The notes beneath the pieces are model-generated. The model saw nothing but the letters and a program-made list of their open reading frames with translations, ran no database searches and was not told the origin of the DNA. A stretch of DNA of 64,000 bases from an uncultured Proteiniphilum sp. (GTDB lineage Bacteria; Bacteroidota; Bacteroidia; Bacteroidales; Dysgonomonadaceae). A program made the position numbers and the translations under genes. Within the stretch, counting starts at the first letter, position 1; every line of letters starts with the position of its first letter. The DNA is taken from positions 62,001 through 126,000 of the forward strand of contig CAKMJT010000005.1 in the NCBI GenBank assembly GCA_927407015.1, written 5' to 3'. Of the stretch, positions 24,219 to 34,679 are shown one piece after another.

Positions 24219-26348
24219 ATGAAGAAACTATTATTCATTTCATTTGCATTTATGGTATTATTCGCATGCAATCAGGCTGAGAAGTCCGACAGGACATCGG
24301 CTGAAAAAGGAGCCATCTTTATGGCCGGGTTCGACACTCCTTTCGGGGCACCTCCTTTCGACAAAATCACGGTGGATGATTATGTGCCGGCATTTGAGGC
24401 CGGCATGGAACAGCAGGCGGCAGAAATCGATTCCATTGTCAACAACCCGGAACCACCCACCTTCGGGAACACCGTACTGGCACTCGACAACAGCGGAGCT
24501 GTCCTGAGCCGTGTATCTGCCGTATTCTTCGGACTGGAAGGAACAGACACCAACGAAGAGATGCAGAAGATTAAGGCTGAGATGTCGCCCAGACTCACGG
24601 CACATAGCGACAACATCAATCTGAACGAGAAGCTGTTTGAACGGATCAAAACACTGTACGACAACGCTTCATCACTGAATCTCACACCCGAGCAGTTCCG
24701 TCTGCTGGAAGTCAGGTACAAGGACTTTGTTCGTTCCGGCATCATGCTTGAGGGGGCTGACAAGGAAAAGCTCAGGGAGATCAATAAGAAACTGTCGGCG
24801 CTTACCATTCAGTTCAACGATAATGTATTGAAAGAGACCAATAATTTCAAGCTGGTCGTCGACAATGAAAAAGACCTCAAGGGTTTGCCTCAGAGTGTGA
24901 TCAGTGCTGCTGCAGAAGCCGCCAATACTGCCGATGAGGAAGGTAAATGGGTCTTCACCCTGCAAAAGCCAAGCTGGATACCCTTCCTGCAGTATGCCGA
25001 CAATCGAAACCTGCGTGAGAAGCTCTATAAGGCAATGTATATGCGTGCCAATAACGACAATGAGTTCGACAACAAGGCACTGATCAATGAAATCGTGAAT
25101 CTCCGTCTCGAGCGCTCTAACCTGCTCGGATTCGAATCCTTTGCCCACTATGCGCTGGAGGATCGTATGGCCAAGAATAAGGAGAACGTATATAAGCTGT
25201 TGAATGATGTATGGGAATATGCGCTGCCGCAGGCAAAGAAAGAGGCAGCAGAGCTGCAGGCAATCATCGACAGGGAAGGCGGCGATTTTAAACTGGCGTC
25301 GTGGGACTGGTGGTATTATACCGAGAAACTGCGTCAGGAGAAATATGCACTCAACGAAGAGGAGTTGCGTCCCTATTTCAAAATGGAGAACGTTCGCGAA
25401 GGTGTATTCATGGTTGCCAACAAGCTTTGGGGACTCAATTTCAAAAAACTGGACAACATCCCGGTGTATCATCCCGAAGTAGAGGTGTATGAAGTTTTAG
25501 ATGCCGACGGATCTCATATTTCACTTTTTTATACCGATTACTTCCCGCGTGCCAGCAAACGTGCCGGTGCCTGGATGAGCAGCTTCCGCAAACAGACAAC
25601 CAAAGACGGAGAAGATATCCGCCCTGTCATTTACAACGTGGGTAATTTCACCAGGCCGCTCGCCGATACGCCCTCCCTGCTTTCACTGGATGATGTGGAA
25701 ACACTGTTCCATGAATTCGGGCATGCCCTCCATGGCATGCTTTCGAAAGTGACTTACGACGGATTGTCCGGAACCAGCGTTGCACGTGACTTTGTGGAGC
25801 TGCCTTCTCAAATCATGGAACACTGGGCTTTCAAACCGGAGGTACTGAAGATGTATGCCAAACATTATGAAACAGGGGAAGTGATTTCCGATGTACTGAT
25901 TGAAAAAATTGAGGCTGTCGGTAAATTCAATATGGGTTTCACCACTGCCGAGTTTGTTGCCGCCGCCCTGCTCGATATGGATTACCATACCCAGACATCG
26001 CAACAGACCTATGACGTCAATGCCTTTGAAGAAGCATCGATGAAAAAAATAGGGTTGATCGATGAGATCATTCCGCGATACAAAAGTACATACTACTCTC
26101 ACATTTTCAGCAGTCCTGAGGGGTATGCCTCCGGATATTACAGCTATCTGTGGTCGGAAGTGCTCGATGCCGACGCTTTCCAGGCGTTTGCGGAGAAGGG
26201 TATTTTTGATCAGGAAACGGCAGGTTTGTTCCGCGAGTATGTTCTGTCCAAAGGCAACACGGAGGATCCGATGATTTTGTACAAGAAATTCCGGGGTGCG
26301 GAGCCCAATCCGGTCTATCTGTTAAAAAACAGGGGGTTTATTGACTGA
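24219..26348 (+). CDS. dcp: M3-family peptidyl-dipeptidase, lipoprotein
   Basis: Zinc peptidase that removes dipeptides from the C-termini of peptides. The motif HEFGHALHG (His498) and the downstream GLSGTSVARDFVELPSQIMEHW, containing the third zinc ligand Glu, identify family M3; the FDTPFGAPPFDKI start of the mature chain is typical of Dcp. I start at 24219 because MKKLLFISFAFMVLFAC is a lipoprotein signal (Cys at 17); the frame extends 36 residues further upstream without signal character. The 709-residue length is normal. It probably acts in the periplasm on oligopeptides taken up as nutrients. No operon partner is visible. Confidence 0.94.
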   Translation: MKKLLFISFAFMVLFACNQAEKSDRTSAEKGAIFMAGFDTPFGAPPFDKITVDDYVPAFEAGMEQQAAEIDSIVNNPEPPTFGNTVLALDNSGAVLSRVSAVFFGLEGTDTNEEMQKIKAEMSPRLTAHSDNINLNEKLFERIKTLYDNASSLNLTPEQFRLLEVRYKDFVRSGIMLEGADKEKLREINKKLSALTIQFNDNVLKETNNFKLVVDNEKDLKGLPQSVISAAAEAANTADEEGKWVFTLQKPSWIPFLQYADNRNLREKLYKAMYMRANNDNEFDNKALINEIVNLRLERSNLLGFESFAHYALEDRMAKNKENVYKLLNDVWEYALPQAKKEAAELQAIIDREGGDFKLASWDWWYYTEKLRQEKYALNEEELRPYFKMENVREGVFMVANKLWGLNFKKLDNIPVYHPEVEVYEVLDADGSHISLFYTDYFPRASKRAGAWMSSFRKQTTKDGEDIRPVIYNVGNFTRPLADTPSLLSLDDVETLFHEFGHALHGMLSKVTYDGLSGTSVARDFVELPSQIMEHWAFKPEVLKMYAKHYETGEVISDVLIEKIEAVGKFNMGFTTAEFVAAALLDMDYHTQTSQQTYDVNAFEEASMKKIGLIDEIIPRYKSTYYSHIFSSPEGYASGYYSYLWSEVLDADAFQAFAEKGIFDQETAGLFREYVLSKGNTEDPMILYKKFRGAEPNPVYLLKNRGFID

Positions 26349-26467
26349 ACGGGACAGCTGGCTTCACAATGACCACCACCATGAATAATTAAGCACAACA
26401 CCCATTACACGGGTAACGCCGGTTTAACAGTCGACTGTTTATCACGTAGCATACATCATTTTAGTTT

Positions 26468-26501
26468 TCACCGGATTATTTCACAGAAAATAATCCGGTG
26501 A
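26468..26501. terminator. Perfect 14-bp inverted repeat between dcp and secDF
   Basis: TCACCGGATTATTT pairs perfectly with AAATAATCCGGTGA around a 6-nt loop. It is preceded by TTTT and followed by a modest T-containing tract (TATTGTTCTT), so it can act as terminator for dcp; it also ends right at the secDF promoter and might bind a protein. Confidence 0.6.
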
Positions 26502-26502
26502 T

Positions 26503-26536
26503 ATTGTTCTTAAAAAGATAAAAAAAACGTATATTT
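26503..26536 (+). promoter_or_regulatory. Promoter of secDF
   Basis: ATTG (26503-26506) and a perfect TATATTTG (26529-26536) with a 22-bp spacer. The leader would be about 97 nt, AT-rich. Confidence 0.6.
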
Positions 26537-26639
26537 GCACGCTCAAAATGAAAGGGTGTGCTATATGCCTTAATTTTAACTCGTGGACATCAATAAATAA
26601 CCTACAAAAGAATAAATTGTAAATAAAAGTAATATTGAA

Positions 26640-29579
26640 ATGCAAAACAAAGGACTTATTAAAGTTTTCAGTATTATCCTGACAGCTATCTGTTTGTTTT
26701 ATCTCTCTTTCACAGTTGTTGGAAGACAATACAACAAGAAAGCGGATCAATACGCCGGCGGAAACTTAGCACTGAAAAATCATTATTTTGATTCCTTATC
26801 CACCGAAAAAGTGTATCTTAATTACACACTGAAACAAGTACGTGAGAAAGAAATCGGGTTAGGACTGGACCTTAAGGGAGGTATGAATGTGGTGCTCGAG
26901 ATCGACGCAGCACAAGTACTCAGCTCTCTGGCAAATACCGATGATCCCCTTTTCAATCAGGCATTGAGGGAGACCATCGTGCAGAATCGCCGTGGCAGTT
27001 CGTCGGATTTCATCACGCTGTTCCACCAAAACTACGAACGAATCAACCCGGAGGGAAGGCTGGCCAACATCTACAGTGTCACCATGAGTGAAAGGGTAAG
27101 TCCAACAGCCTCCAACAACGATGTCATTGCCGTATTACGCAATGAACTGGTCAGTGTTGCCGATAACTCGTTCAACGTACTGGCCACGCGTATCGACCGG
27201 TTTGGCGTTGTTGCACCCAACATACAACGGTTAGACCGTGCCGAACGCATCCTGGTGGAATTACCGGGTATTACAGAGCCGGAACGTGTTCGCAACCTCC
27301 TGCAGGGAAGTGCCAATCTCGAGTTCTGGAAAACCTACAATGTCAACGAACTGGGTATTTATTTCAATGAGATGAATGCCCGATCGGGAGAATATGCAGC
27401 GGCAAAAAATACAGTGTCAACAGACACCACTGCTGTGGCTGTACAGGATTCACTGATGGTAACTGACTCACTGGCGTTATCCGATTCTCTCTCTCTCCCC
27501 GTTTTGGATGGTGAAGAAGAGATTCTCATCACGAAAAGCTTTGCAGCCTATTTCAATGAGCCCTATTTTGCCATGGGTGGAGCCACTGGACCGATTGTGG
27601 GAAGCGTATCCAAGCTGGATACTGCTGCCGTCAACTTCCTGCTGCAGCGTTACAAGGATATTTTCCCTGCGGATGTAAGATTTAAATGGGGATTCAAACC
27701 AATAGACCAGCGTGAGACCTACTTCCAGCTGTTCGCACTGAAAGGCGACGGCAGCAAACGTGGTCCCGCACTGGAAGGTGATGTGGTGACCAATGCCCGT
27801 GCCGACCAGGGACAGCAGGGCTCGGCTTGGGAAGTAACCATGACGATGAACTCCACAGGAGCCAGTCGCTGGTCGACCATCACAGGGGCCGAAGTAGGCA
27901 AGTCCATTGCCATCATCCTGGACGGATTTGTCTATTCTGCACCGACCGTCAATGGCCGTATCGATGGCGGACGTTCATCCATCACCGGCAACTTCACACC
28001 CCAGGAAGCACAGGACCTGGAGAACGTGCTTAAGTCCGGTAAAATGCAGGCCGGCGTTCGTATCGTCCAGGAAGATGTGGTCGGCCCTTCATTGGGACAG
28101 GAAGCCATCAATGACGGTTTTATCTCCTTCATCATAGCATTGATCGTGCTGTTCATCTTCACCTGCCTGCTTTATGGTTTTACGCCGGGTATGGTGATCA
28201 ATGCAGCATTACTATTGAACTTCTTCTTCACCCTGGGTGCCCTGGCAGCCTTCCAGGCGGTGCTCACACTCCCCGGCATTGCCGGTATGATCCTCTCACT
28301 GGCCATGGCCGTCGATGCGAACGTGCTGATCAACGAGCGCATCAAGGAGGAGCTGGCAGCAGGCAAGACATTGCGCCGTGCACTGGAAGATGGTTACAAG
28401 AACGCTTTCTCAGCCATTCTCGACTCTAACCTGACAACGATCATCACCGGTATCATCCTGGCCATCTTCGGTACAGGGGCAATCAGAGGATTTGCCATTA
28501 CCCTGATCATTGGCATCACTGCTTCGTTCCTCACCGCTGTTTTCATCACACGTCTGGTGTACGAGAATCGTTTCGCAAAAGGAAAATGGCTGAATCTGAA
28601 TTTCAATACTAATTTTTCGAGAGCGATCTTCAAGGAATACAGTTACGACTTTATACATAACAGCAAGAAGATTTTATTGATTGTGGGTCTATTTGTTGTT
28701 GTCAGCATTGTATCCCTGTTATCTGTCGGGATGAGTGTGGGTATCGACTTCACGGGTGGGCGCAATTATATTGTTCGCTTCGACAAACCCGTACAAACAG
28801 GTGAAATACAGAACGCATTAACTCCTTTTTTCGGTGAGTCGGTACGTGTCATCACGATCGGTTCCAGCAATCAGGTGCGAATCTCCACAAACCACATGAT
28901 TGACGCTGATGGAGAGAATGTGGAACAGGAACTCAGAGATCTCCTTGGCCAGGGGCTGGAGGAATACATCACTCCCGGACAGACTATTGAGGATCACATT
29001 CAAAGTTCACAGAAGGTAGGGCCCAGCATCGCCGAGGACATGATCAGGAATGCCTTTCTGGCACTGACCATCGCCCTGATCTGCATGGGTCTTTACATCC
29101 TCTTCCGTTTCCGCAACTGGTCGTTCTCAATGGGTACTGTTGCCGCACTGGGTGTGGATGCCTTTGCCGTGATCGGCATCTACTCGTTGCTCTGGAAGGT
29201 AATGCCTTTCTCCATGGAGATAGACCAGACTTTCGTGGCAGCCATCCTGACCATCGTGGGCTACTCTATCAACGACAAGGTTGTGGTGTTCGACCGTGTG
29301 CGTGAATACATGCATCTCTACCCGAAAAGAGGGTTGAGGGAGCTTTTCAACGACTCCATGAACGCCACACTGGCGCGTACCATCAACACAGGTTTAAGTA
29401 CGATCCTGGTGATCATCTGTATCCTCTTCTTCGGAGGGGATGCCGTGAGAAGCTTCGTATTTGCCATGCTCATTGGTGTTGTAGTAGGTACGGTGACCAG
29501 TTTGTTCGTCGCTTCACCGGTAGCTTACAAAATCATGAGCAACCAGCAAAGCAGAAAACAGATTCAAGTGAAGAAATAA
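26640..29579 (+). CDS. secDF: Fused SecD-SecF protein translocase subunit
   Basis: A single 979-residue chain combining SecD and SecF, which uses the proton gradient to pull preproteins through SecYEG. SecD features: one N-terminal membrane segment, LGLDLKGGMNVVLEID, the periplasmic P1 region interrupted by a Ser/Asp-rich insert (about residues 255-285), GKSIAIILDG, and the membrane block with AMAVDANVLINERIKEEL. SecF features: VGIDFTGGRNYIV and YSINDKVVVFDRVREY near the end. The fused form is standard in Bacteroidetes. A strong terminator follows, so the gene is monocistronic. ATG at 26640 opens a plausible membrane anchor. Confidence 0.97.
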   Translation: MQNKGLIKVFSIILTAICLFYLSFTVVGRQYNKKADQYAGGNLALKNHYFDSLSTEKVYLNYTLKQVREKEIGLGLDLKGGMNVVLEIDAAQVLSSLANTDDPLFNQALRETIVQNRRGSSSDFITLFHQNYERINPEGRLANIYSVTMSERVSPTASNNDVIAVLRNELVSVADNSFNVLATRIDRFGVVAPNIQRLDRAERILVELPGITEPERVRNLLQGSANLEFWKTYNVNELGIYFNEMNARSGEYAAAKNTVSTDTTAVAVQDSLMVTDSLALSDSLSLPVLDGEEEILITKSFAAYFNEPYFAMGGATGPIVGSVSKLDTAAVNFLLQRYKDIFPADVRFKWGFKPIDQRETYFQLFALKGDGSKRGPALEGDVVTNARADQGQQGSAWEVTMTMNSTGASRWSTITGAEVGKSIAIILDGFVYSAPTVNGRIDGGRSSITGNFTPQEAQDLENVLKSGKMQAGVRIVQEDVVGPSLGQEAINDGFISFIIALIVLFIFTCLLYGFTPGMVINAALLLNFFFTLGALAAFQAVLTLPGIAGMILSLAMAVDANVLINERIKEELAAGKTLRRALEDGYKNAFSAILDSNLTTIITGIILAIFGTGAIRGFAITLIIGITASFLTAVFITRLVYENRFAKGKWLNLNFNTNFSRAIFKEYSYDFIHNSKKILLIVGLFVVVSIVSLLSVGMSVGIDFTGGRNYIVRFDKPVQTGEIQNALTPFFGESVRVITIGSSNQVRISTNHMIDADGENVEQELRDLLGQGLEEYITPGQTIEDHIQSSQKVGPSIAEDMIRNAFLALTIALICMGLYILFRFRNWSFSMGTVAALGVDAFAVIGIYSLLWKVMPFSMEIDQTFVAAILTIVGYSINDKVVVFDRVREYMHLYPKRGLRELFNDSMNATLARTINTGLSTILVIICILFFGGDAVRSFVFAMLIGVVVGTVTSLFVASPVAYKIMSNQQSRKQIQVKK

Positions 29580-29604
29580 GAGAAACTGCATAGCATAACC
29601 TGAT

Positions 29605-29633
29605 AAACGGGCGGCATGAATGCCGCCCGTTTT
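29605..29633 (+). terminator. Terminator of secDF
   Basis: A 12-bp perfect stem AAACGGGCGGCA/TGCCGCCCGTTT closes a TGAA loop and is followed by a T-rich stretch. Confidence 0.9.
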
Positions 29634-29661
29634 GTTTGAGTCAATAAAAAACACCAAACGG

Positions 29662-29693
29662 ATTGGCTGGTATCAATATTTTTTTTACTTTTG
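29662..29693 (+). promoter_or_regulatory. Promoter of tRNA-Thr
   Basis: ATTG (29662-29665) and TACTTTTG (29686-29693) with a 20-bp spacer; the tRNA begins 15 bp after the -7 box. Confidence 0.75.
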
Positions 29694-29707
29694 CACTCGC
29701 TTAACAG

Positions 29708-29780
29708 GCCACAATAGCTCAGTTGGTAGAGTAACGCATTCGTAACGCGTAGGTCGCGAGTTCAAGTCTCGCTTGTGGCT
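29708..29780 (+). tRNA. tRNA-Thr(CGT)
   Basis: Cloverleaf with perfect acceptor GCCACAA/TTGTGGC, D stem GCTC/GAGT, anticodon loop TTCGTAA (anticodon CGT), and T stem GCGAG/CTCGC around TTCAAGT. The innermost anticodon-stem pair is an A-C mismatch. CCA is not encoded. It has its own promoter and terminator. Confidence 0.92.
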
Positions 29781-29790
29781 CATCATTTGA

Positions 29791-29829
29791 AAGCCTCCGT
29801 CTACAACAGCCGGAGGCTTCCCTTTTTTT
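29791..29829 (+). terminator. Terminator of tRNA-Thr
   Basis: AAGCCTCCG pairs with CGGAGGCTT (9 bp) and is followed by CCC and seven T residues, an intrinsic terminator. Confidence 0.88.
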
Positions 29830-29887
29830 AAAACATCTTACACTGGATTTTTTGAACGTACAATTGAAGACTGCTCAATGCAAATAA

Positions 29888-31525
<1,638 letters not shown>

Positions 31526-31529
31526 ACCG

Positions 31530-31778
31530 ATGAAACTGGAGATACTTACCCCCGAAATGATTTTTTACAGCGGTGAAGTTGATTCAGTCACTTTACCGGG
31601 TACACTGGGATCGTTCCAGATTCTGAGGAATCATGCTCCCATTATTTCGTCGCTCTCGAAGGGGATGCTCTCTTTCAGCGTCGACGGGCATATCCGGGAG
31701 ATGGAGGTAACGGACGGATTTGTGGAAATGAACAACAATAAGATTACGGTTTGTATTGATTCAATCAGGAAACGATGA
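31530..31778 (+). CDS. atpC: ATP synthase F1 subunit epsilon, short form
   Basis: Only the N-terminal beta-sandwich of epsilon is encoded (82 residues): LEILTPEMIFYSGEVDSVTLPGT and FQILRNHAPIISSL are the conserved blocks. The C-terminal helical hairpin that inhibits ATP hydrolysis in E. coli is absent, which is normal for Bacteroidetes and means regulation must differ. The stop overlaps the next start by 4 bp (ATGA), indicating coupled translation. Confidence 0.95.
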   Translation: MKLEILTPEMIFYSGEVDSVTLPGTLGSFQILRNHAPIISSLSKGMLSFSVDGHIREMEVTDGFVEMNNNKITVCIDSIRKR

Positions 31779-32206
31779 AAAAGTTGACAAAATATTTTAT
31801 AATCGTTCATACGGTAATGCTGCTCATTGCCGGGTTCGGAATATGGTTTATCCTGAAGGAATTCTTTCCGGAGATACTGACAGACAGTTACTTCGTGATA
31901 CCCGTATTCTTTTATCTGCTGGGGTTGATTTTTATCTATGTCTTCAACCACACCTCTCTCGAGAACCCCCAGAAAGTGGTCAATGTATACATGCTGCTGC
32001 GGATGATCAAAATATTCATTTCTGCAGCTATCATATTCATTTACTGGATTGTGGACAAAGAGGATATCCGTAGTTTTGCCATTGTTTTCGTTGTTTTTTA
32101 TGTGATCAACATGATATGGGAAACCTACATCTATATGAGAATGGAGATGTATTTCAAATACAAAGGAGATCAGAATAAACCTCCCAGGGAACGTATTGAT
32201 CAATGA
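31775..32206 (+). CDS. Four-helix membrane protein in the AtpI position
   Basis: A 143-residue protein with four hydrophobic segments (about residues 8-28, 40-60, 72-92, 100-120) and a basic C-terminal tail. It overlaps atpC and atpB by 4 bp on each side, so it is translated with the operon. The position matches AtpI, which assists c-ring assembly or magnesium supply in other bacteria, but I see no clear AtpI motif; the sequence is of the poorly characterised kind found at this place in Bacteroidetes atp operons. Role as assembly factor is inference. Confidence 0.85.
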   Translation: MKKLTKYFIIVHTVMLLIAGFGIWFILKEFFPEILTDSYFVIPVFFYLLGLIFIYVFNHTSLENPQKVVNVYMLLRMIKIFISAAIIFIYWIVDKEDIRSFAIVFVVFYVINMIWETYIYMRMEMYFKYKGDQNKPPRERIDQ

Positions 32207-33303
32207 AACGCAGGTTACACATATTTAGCCTTACGGTTCTCCTCTTACTTTTTCTGACACCCCTCCCCGTGTCTGCCGGAAACAATGCCGATTCACGGGA
32301 AGAGCTGAATGTGAAAGAGTTCATCCTGGAGCATCTTGCCGACTCTTACGAATGGCAGATTGTGAGCAATGGCAACTGGCACCTGACTGTGCCTCTCCCG
32401 GTGATCCTTTACAGCAAAACATCCGGCTGGCATCTGTTTATGTCCTCAGCATTTCAGCATGGAGCCACGGCACACAACGGTTTTAGCATAGCTTCATCGG
32501 GGAAATACAAGGGAAAGGTTGTGGAGTCGGTTAACAATGGCGATGCTGTACGTCCCCTGGATCTTTCACTGACGAAAAATGCCTTGTCGTTGTGGCTCTC
32601 TTCCCTGCTGGTTATCGTTGTCATGATGACGGTCACCCGGTCGCTGAGAAGAAATCCCCTGTCAGCCGCGAAAGGTTTTATCGGGATGATGGAGATGTTC
32701 ATCCTGTCGGTGAACGATGAAGTGATCAAACCCTCTATCGGAAGAGATTACGAGCGGTATGCCCCCTACCTGCTCACCGTATTCTTCTTCATCTTCACCA
32801 ACAATCTCATGGGATTGATCCCTGTTTTTCCCGGGGGTGCCAACGTAACGGGCAATATTGCCGTGACAATGGTACTTGCTCTCATCACGTACCTCACCGT
32901 GAACCTGACGGGCACAAAAGCGTATTATAAAGATATATTGTGGCCTGACGTGCCCACCTGGCTGAAAGTGCCTATTCCACTGATGCCGGTGGTCGAGATT
33001 GTAGGAACACTAACAAAGCCCTTTGCCCTGATGATCCGTCTTTTTGCCAATATCATGGCGGGACACTCCATCGTACTGGGGCTTACAATGCTTATCTTTG
33101 TCACCGTAAGCATGGGTTCAGCCGTGAATAGTACCATGACATTCGTCTCGGTCATTTTCACCGTCTTCATCGATTTCGTGGAGTTGCTGATTGCCTATAT
33201 ACAGGCATATGTGTTTACGCTGCTCTCGGCCGTTTTCATCGGCCAGGCAAGAATGGAATCGCATGGCAAAAAGAATGTATTAACGAAGGAAGAACAATTA
33301 TAA
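32203..33303 (+). CDS. atpB: ATP synthase F0 subunit a
   Basis: Proton-channel stator subunit. A signal-like N-terminus (LHIFSLTVLLLLFLTPLPVSAG) is followed by a long hydrophilic part of about 100 residues before the first channel helix, giving 366 residues against about 270 in E. coli; this long N-terminal extension is common in Bacteroidetes. The essential Arg lies in MIRLFANIMAGH and the late YIQAYVFTLLSAVFIG helix is intact. The start overlaps the upstream gene by ATGA. Subunit c follows after 30 bp. Confidence 0.96.
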   Translation: MKRRLHIFSLTVLLLLFLTPLPVSAGNNADSREELNVKEFILEHLADSYEWQIVSNGNWHLTVPLPVILYSKTSGWHLFMSSAFQHGATAHNGFSIASSGKYKGKVVESVNNGDAVRPLDLSLTKNALSLWLSSLLVIVVMMTVTRSLRRNPLSAAKGFIGMMEMFILSVNDEVIKPSIGRDYERYAPYLLTVFFFIFTNNLMGLIPVFPGGANVTGNIAVTMVLALITYLTVNLTGTKAYYKDILWPDVPTWLKVPIPLMPVVEIVGTLTKPFALMIRLFANIMAGHSIVLGLTMLIFVTVSMGSAVNSTMTFVSVIFTVFIDFVELLIAYIQAYVFTLLSAVFIGQARMESHGKKNVLTKEEQL

Positions 33304-33306
33304 TAA

Positions 33307-33585
<279 letters not shown>

Positions 33586-33597
33586 TCACTTGAAGGT

Positions 33598-34098
33598 ATG
33601 TCATTGCTGACTCCCGAACCCGGCCTGATCTTCTGGATGCTGTTATCTTTCGGTATCGTGGTGCTTGTATTGACGAAATACGGATTCCCGGTCATACTGA
33701 AGATGGTGGAACAAAGGAAAAATTTTATCGAGGAATCGCTCCTTTCCGCCCGGAAAGCTCGTGAAGAGTTGAGCAAGCTAAAGGAAACCAGTGAAGCTTT
33801 GCTTTCTAAAACCCGGCTGGAGCAAGCCAATATCTTACGGGAAACGGCCAGGCTACAGGAGCAGTTGATAGAAAAAGCCCGGGAAGAAGCCCGCACGGAA
33901 TCGGACAAACTGATCGTTTCCGCCCGCCAGCAGATAGAAGCAGAGAAAGAAGAAGCGCTCCTTACCCTTCGGAATGAGGTCACACTGCTTTCGGTAGATC
34001 TGGCCGAAAAAATCCTGCGGAAAAAACTGGGCACGAAGGAAGAGCAGATAAGCCTGATCGATAGCTTGATGGAAGAAATAAAAATATCCCAATCCTGA
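33598..34098 (+). CDS. atpF: ATP synthase F0 subunit b
   Basis: Peripheral-stalk subunit, 166 residues: one N-terminal membrane helix (LIFWMLLSFGIVVLVLTKYGF) and a long charged coiled coil rich in Glu, Lys, Arg and Ala to the end. It lies 12 bp after atpE and 5 bp before atpH. One copy of b is seen, so the stalk should be a homodimer. Confidence 0.95.
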   Translation: MSLLTPEPGLIFWMLLSFGIVVLVLTKYGFPVILKMVEQRKNFIEESLLSARKAREELSKLKETSEALLSKTRLEQANILRETARLQEQLIEKAREEARTESDKLIVSARQQIEAEKEEALLTLRNEVTLLSVDLAEKILRKKLGTKEEQISLIDSLMEEIKISQS

Positions 34099-34103
34099 AT
34101 GAA

Positions 34104-34679
34104 ATGAACAGCGGACTGATTTCCTCCCGTTATACAACCTCCTTGTTGAATTACGCCATCGATCTGGGGCAGCAGGAGGAGGTATATGCGCGGATGAAGA
34201 TATTGACAGAAATGTTTTCAGAGGTCCCCAAATTAAACAATGTGATCCTGAATCCGTCACTGCCCCATCAGGAGAAGAAAAAAGTCATCGTCACGGCCTG
34301 CGGAGGGAGTGTACCTTCGTCACTCGACAAGATGATCGATCTTATCCTGAAGAATGAACGCGAAGAGAGCATGCAATACATCGCCCTGCGGTTCATCGAC
34401 CAATACCGGGAAAAGTACAATATACAATACGGAAAACTGATCACGGCTGTCGGTATCGACAAAGAAACAGAGAGGCGGCTGGGCATCCGAATTGAAAAAA
34501 TCGTGGGTGGGGAGATAGAGCTGGAGCCCGTTGTGGATCCCGGGATCATAGGTGGCTTTGTATTACACCTGGGTGATTACAGATGGGATGCAAGCGTTTC
34601 GGGAGAGCTGACCCGTGTCAGAAGCAAATTCAATAGTTTACAGGCAAACAGAGTAACAAGGAGAGAACATGTCAGATAG
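34104..34679 (+). CDS. atpH: ATP synthase F1 subunit delta
   Basis: A 191-residue subunit that joins the peripheral stalk to the top of F1. The N-terminal helical domain starts NSGLISSRYTTSLLNYAID and the C-terminal part contains the conserved PVVDPGIIGGFVLHLGDYRWDASV. The stop lies 11 bp inside atpA, so the two genes overlap in different frames and are probably translationally coupled. Confidence 0.95.
   Translation: MNSGLISSRYTTSLLNYAIDLGQQEEVYARMKILTEMFSEVPKLNNVILNPSLPHQEKKKVIVTACGGSVPSSLDKMIDLILKNEREESMQYIALRFIDQYREKYNIQYGKLITAVGIDKETERRLGIRIEKIVGGEIELEPVVDPGIIGGFVLHLGDYRWDASVSGELTRVRSKFNSLQANRVTRREHVR

Noticed and set aside
24672-25472. 266-codon minus-strand frame inside dcp
   Set aside because: Complete overlap with the strongly supported M3 peptidase, with no motif and no promoter of its own.
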